A stretch of DNA of 64,000 nucleotides from Psoroptes ovis (taxonomy: Eukaryota; Arthropoda; Arachnida; Sarcoptiformes; Psoroptidae): positions 124,001 through 188,000 of the forward strand of contig PQWQ01000015.1 in NCBI GenBank assembly GCA_002943765.1. The letters run 5' to 3'. Position 1 is the first letter of the stretch. The number at the start of each line of letters is the position of its first letter. Under the pieces are notes generated by a model. The model was given only the letters and a program-made list of their open reading frames with translations. It was not told where the DNA came from and made no database searches. Of this stretch, positions 61,486 through 64,000 are shown one piece after another. A program made the translations under genes and the position numbers.

Positions 61486-63891
61486 TTAATTAATAATAAT
61501 TTCAGAAAATATTGTTTTTGTATTTTTATCAATATCGGTTTCTGGCGGCATCGATTCCATAACTTTCTATTAGGGCGAAATGAATAAAATAATTTGAAAT
61601 TTTAATTAAAAACCTCTCAGATAAATCTTACTTTTCGAACCCCAGTTTTAATATCTTCACGTAGACTTAGTAATGCCACAAAATGATCAGCTTTTATATC
61701 AGGATATTGTTTCATAAAACTCTGAAAAAAAAATGAAACATATTTTAGAATTTCTAAGAAAAATAGTAAAAATCAATATTTTACCATAATTTCAAGATAC
61801 AACATGGATAAATCATTTAATTTAAGGAAATCCATCAACTTTGGTACAACATTGAATGGACTTTCAACGCCTTGATTTGCCGGTATCTTTGTAGGTAATT
61901 TATCAATAGTTTTATCAATGATGTTCGCTTCATGTATACATTTGCGAGCAAAATCTTCACGCTTGCTTTGATTTCTTAATGGTGTTCGTTTTGATAATAT
62001 TGAAGTAATATAAGATTTAGCTAAACTTTTTTGTAATTGAACTTTTAATGCGTCTGAATTCACATCTTTCAAATAAACATAATCACGGAGATAATCTTCG
62101 AGAGTCAAACGAACATTATCAACTACCGAAACTGTTCCTTCTAGCCATTCAATGCTTCCAACTTTGTTGATTTCACAATCAACATCTAATAGAATTTCTT
62201 TGATCAAATATCCGATGCTTTCTTCTTTCAATTTTTCAAAAGATTTGATCATATTGCTGAATGCATTATTCATTTTGAGTTGATTCAAATCATCTTTACG
62301 ATATTCTTTTTGAAATTTTAATGCATTATCCATCAAACTAGAACAATTATTTGAAATAGCGATCATATTTGGAGTGAAGTTTTGTGTTCGATTATCAAAA
62401 TGGCATTTAGCATATTTGTTGACTGCTTCTTGATATTGTTTAGCGAAATCAGTCAGATGTTTCATCGACAAAAGTAATACACGATTGACTAAATCCATGC
62501 TAACTGTACTCGCTACTTGTAAATGTTGATCAATCATTTGAAACACAATAACAGGTGTTGTTGTTTGATAATGACCTGAATTATCTGCTTCTGGATGATG
62601 ATTAGCTTGCCAATCTTTAGATTCATGACGAATAGTATTAGCTAACCATTCTTTATAATTCTTCTCGACAGTTGACAAATACTTTGTCATAAGATCTTCA
62701 ATAATTTCTTTACTCAACAATGGCTCTAGATTGTCTTGTTTCAGTGAAAAACGAAGATCAGGGTGCCCAAGTAAATCAGGTCCTTCGTATGCATTAAGCC
62801 AGTTTAATAGCGTTATGTACTCATTACCTTCGAGTGTGCTGACTAATTCTTGCAAATAAGCACTTAGACATCTATGATAAAGATGAAACATTCGTTGAAC
62901 GATATTATACGATGGTGGAAAACAAGAGACACAGGCAAATTTTACCACTCTTAGATCATCAAGGATAATTTTTCTGGTCATTTCTAGATGCATGACCAAC
63001 CACATTTTATTTTCAGATCTTTCATGAAATTTATTGCCAGCGATTCTTTCATTAACTGCTTCTTCGAGAATTTCAAATACACGTTTTTTCCAATTTTTAG
63101 GTCTCCCTTGTGACATAAATCCAGTTGATTGAGCTCTTTTTGTAGCAGCTTCATCTAATTTTTCTTCACGTTCAATAATACGTAAAGCTGTGACAATCAA
63201 TGATGGTTCTTTGCGGACAGTGTTTAATGTCAAGCGAATGATTAGCCACAATTGTTTGCCCAATTCTTCAGATAGCTTTTCAACTTCTGCATAATAATGT
63301 TTCAGCATATTTTTATCAGCATTATTAGTGGGCGCTAAACGATGCAATTGAAATAATAAATTATCCCGTGATTTTTCTAATTCATAGAGATTCAAATGGG
63401 CTTCAAGTAAATAATTTTCCATGATCAATTCACGTGTTTTGGCAACAGTTTCAGGAACATTAAAAATGTTTTTCAAATTTTCCATAGAAACAGCATATTG
63501 ACTATGTTTCATGGATTCTTCTCGTACATATTTCAATTTTTCATACAACATCGGAATCATTGGAAATGTTTCCTCAATCATACGCATAGTATTTTTAATT
63601 TCATTTACATCATTTGATGCTGCCTTAAGATGTATTAGTCCAGTTTTAACACCATCTAATTGTGTTTGCATTGCTGTTTTCAACATGCTTTCTTTGGAAT
63701 TCTGATTATCATGATAAATGAGCATTAAATGGATACATTCATCAATGTTTACTTACGATATTTCTTTTGACACGTTTCTTGTATTGTTCAATTTTATCCA
63801 ATTGATCTGGCCGTTGTAGCATATTAGATACATGTTTGAATGCAGTCTTATATACATCGCGTTCCAATAAATCGGTATTGATATTTGACAT
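61486..63891 (-). CDS. Sec6: Exocyst complex component 3 (SEC6)
   Basis: Four exons, 63891-63757, 63701-61785, 61721-61632 and 61566-61486, all phase 0 with short GT-AG introns, give about 740 aa (human EXOC3 745). The N-terminal MLQRPDQLDKIEQYKKR is nearly identical to EXOC3, followed by a coiled-coil region (MQTQLDGVKTGL, VSMENLKNIFNVPE). Further signatures are LWLIIRLTLNTVRKEPSLIVTALRIIEREEK, TGFMSQGRPKNWKKRVFEILE, KMWLVMHLE, CFPPSYNIV and YQTTTPVIVFQMIDQ, then the helical CATCHR-type C-terminal bundle ending SMKQYPD-like SFMKQYPDIKADHFVALLSLRED. Sec6 is a core subunit of the octameric exocyst that tethers secretory vesicles at the plasma membrane. The gene is complete; the last exon encodes only 26 residues. 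The 109 bp to the window end are its upstream region. Confidence 0.95.
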
Positions 63892-64000
63892 TTTTTAGAT
63901 GAATTTTTTTAATTAAAATTATAAATTCATTAAAACCCTAATAATTTCATCCCAGAGAAACTATTTCAATAAGAAAAACAAAGAATTTCACAAGGCTACC

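Overview
The window is nuclear DNA from a small, very AT-rich animal genome. It has spliceosomal genes with short GT-AG introns (about 60-110 bp, a few around 1 kb), abundant CAT/ATG, AAT, CA/GT and poly-A microsatellites, and proteins loaded with Asn, Gln, His, Ser and Ala runs. The gene content (pannier-type GATA factors, SEC22, PEX13, EXOC3, SLC35B1) is metazoan. The base composition and compact introns suggest an arthropod, most likely an astigmatid mite of the Dermatophagoides kind. That assignment is inference from style, not proof.

Layout. 0-11 kb: mostly simple intergenic DNA, with one complete 81-bp mariner-type MITE (214-298) and one unrecognised three-exon gene (2458-4630). 11-15 kb: a small two-membrane-segment gene resembling TMEM141 sits tail to tail with sepiapterin reductase, followed by a pseudouridine-5'-phosphatase-like HAD gene. 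16.6-39 kb: two large GATA zinc-finger genes lie on the minus strand, separated by about 12.5 kb without a recognisable coding exon. I rebuilt both from splice sites: a pannier/GATA4-5-6-like gene of six exons (about 1071 aa) and a divergent GATA gene of five exons (about 1219 aa). They share an intron position just after the second finger. 39-48 kb: gene-poor DNA with GATA-site palindromes and long poly-A tracts. 48-51 kb: two nearly identical secreted Ala/Gly/Lys-rich protein genes with the same three-exon structure (15/610/80 coding nt) flank the mitochondrial ribosomal protein gene mS25. 52-64 kb: a tight housekeeping block holds LITAF-like, DHX33, SEC22, PEX13, DUS1L, SLC35B1 and EXOC3.

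How the genes relate. The GATA pair looks like the clustered GATA456 paralogues known from insects (serpent, GATAe and pannier lie close together in Drosophila), set in gene-poor DNA that probably carries regulatory elements. The 52-64 kb genes serve the secretory pathway and organelles: SEC22 and EXOC3 in vesicle fusion and tethering, SLC35B1 in ER nucleotide exchange, PEX13 in peroxisomal import and LITAF in endosomes. DUS1L and DHX33 act on RNA. I see this as compact genome packing rather than an operon. No tRNA, rRNA or CRISPR array was recognised. I found no clearly new multi-gene system. The best candidates for new biology are the duplicated Ala/Gly/Lys-rich secreted genes, the divergent GATA paralogue, the orphan gene at 2458-4630 and an orphan CRE-plus-TATA promoter-like site at 29.2 kb.
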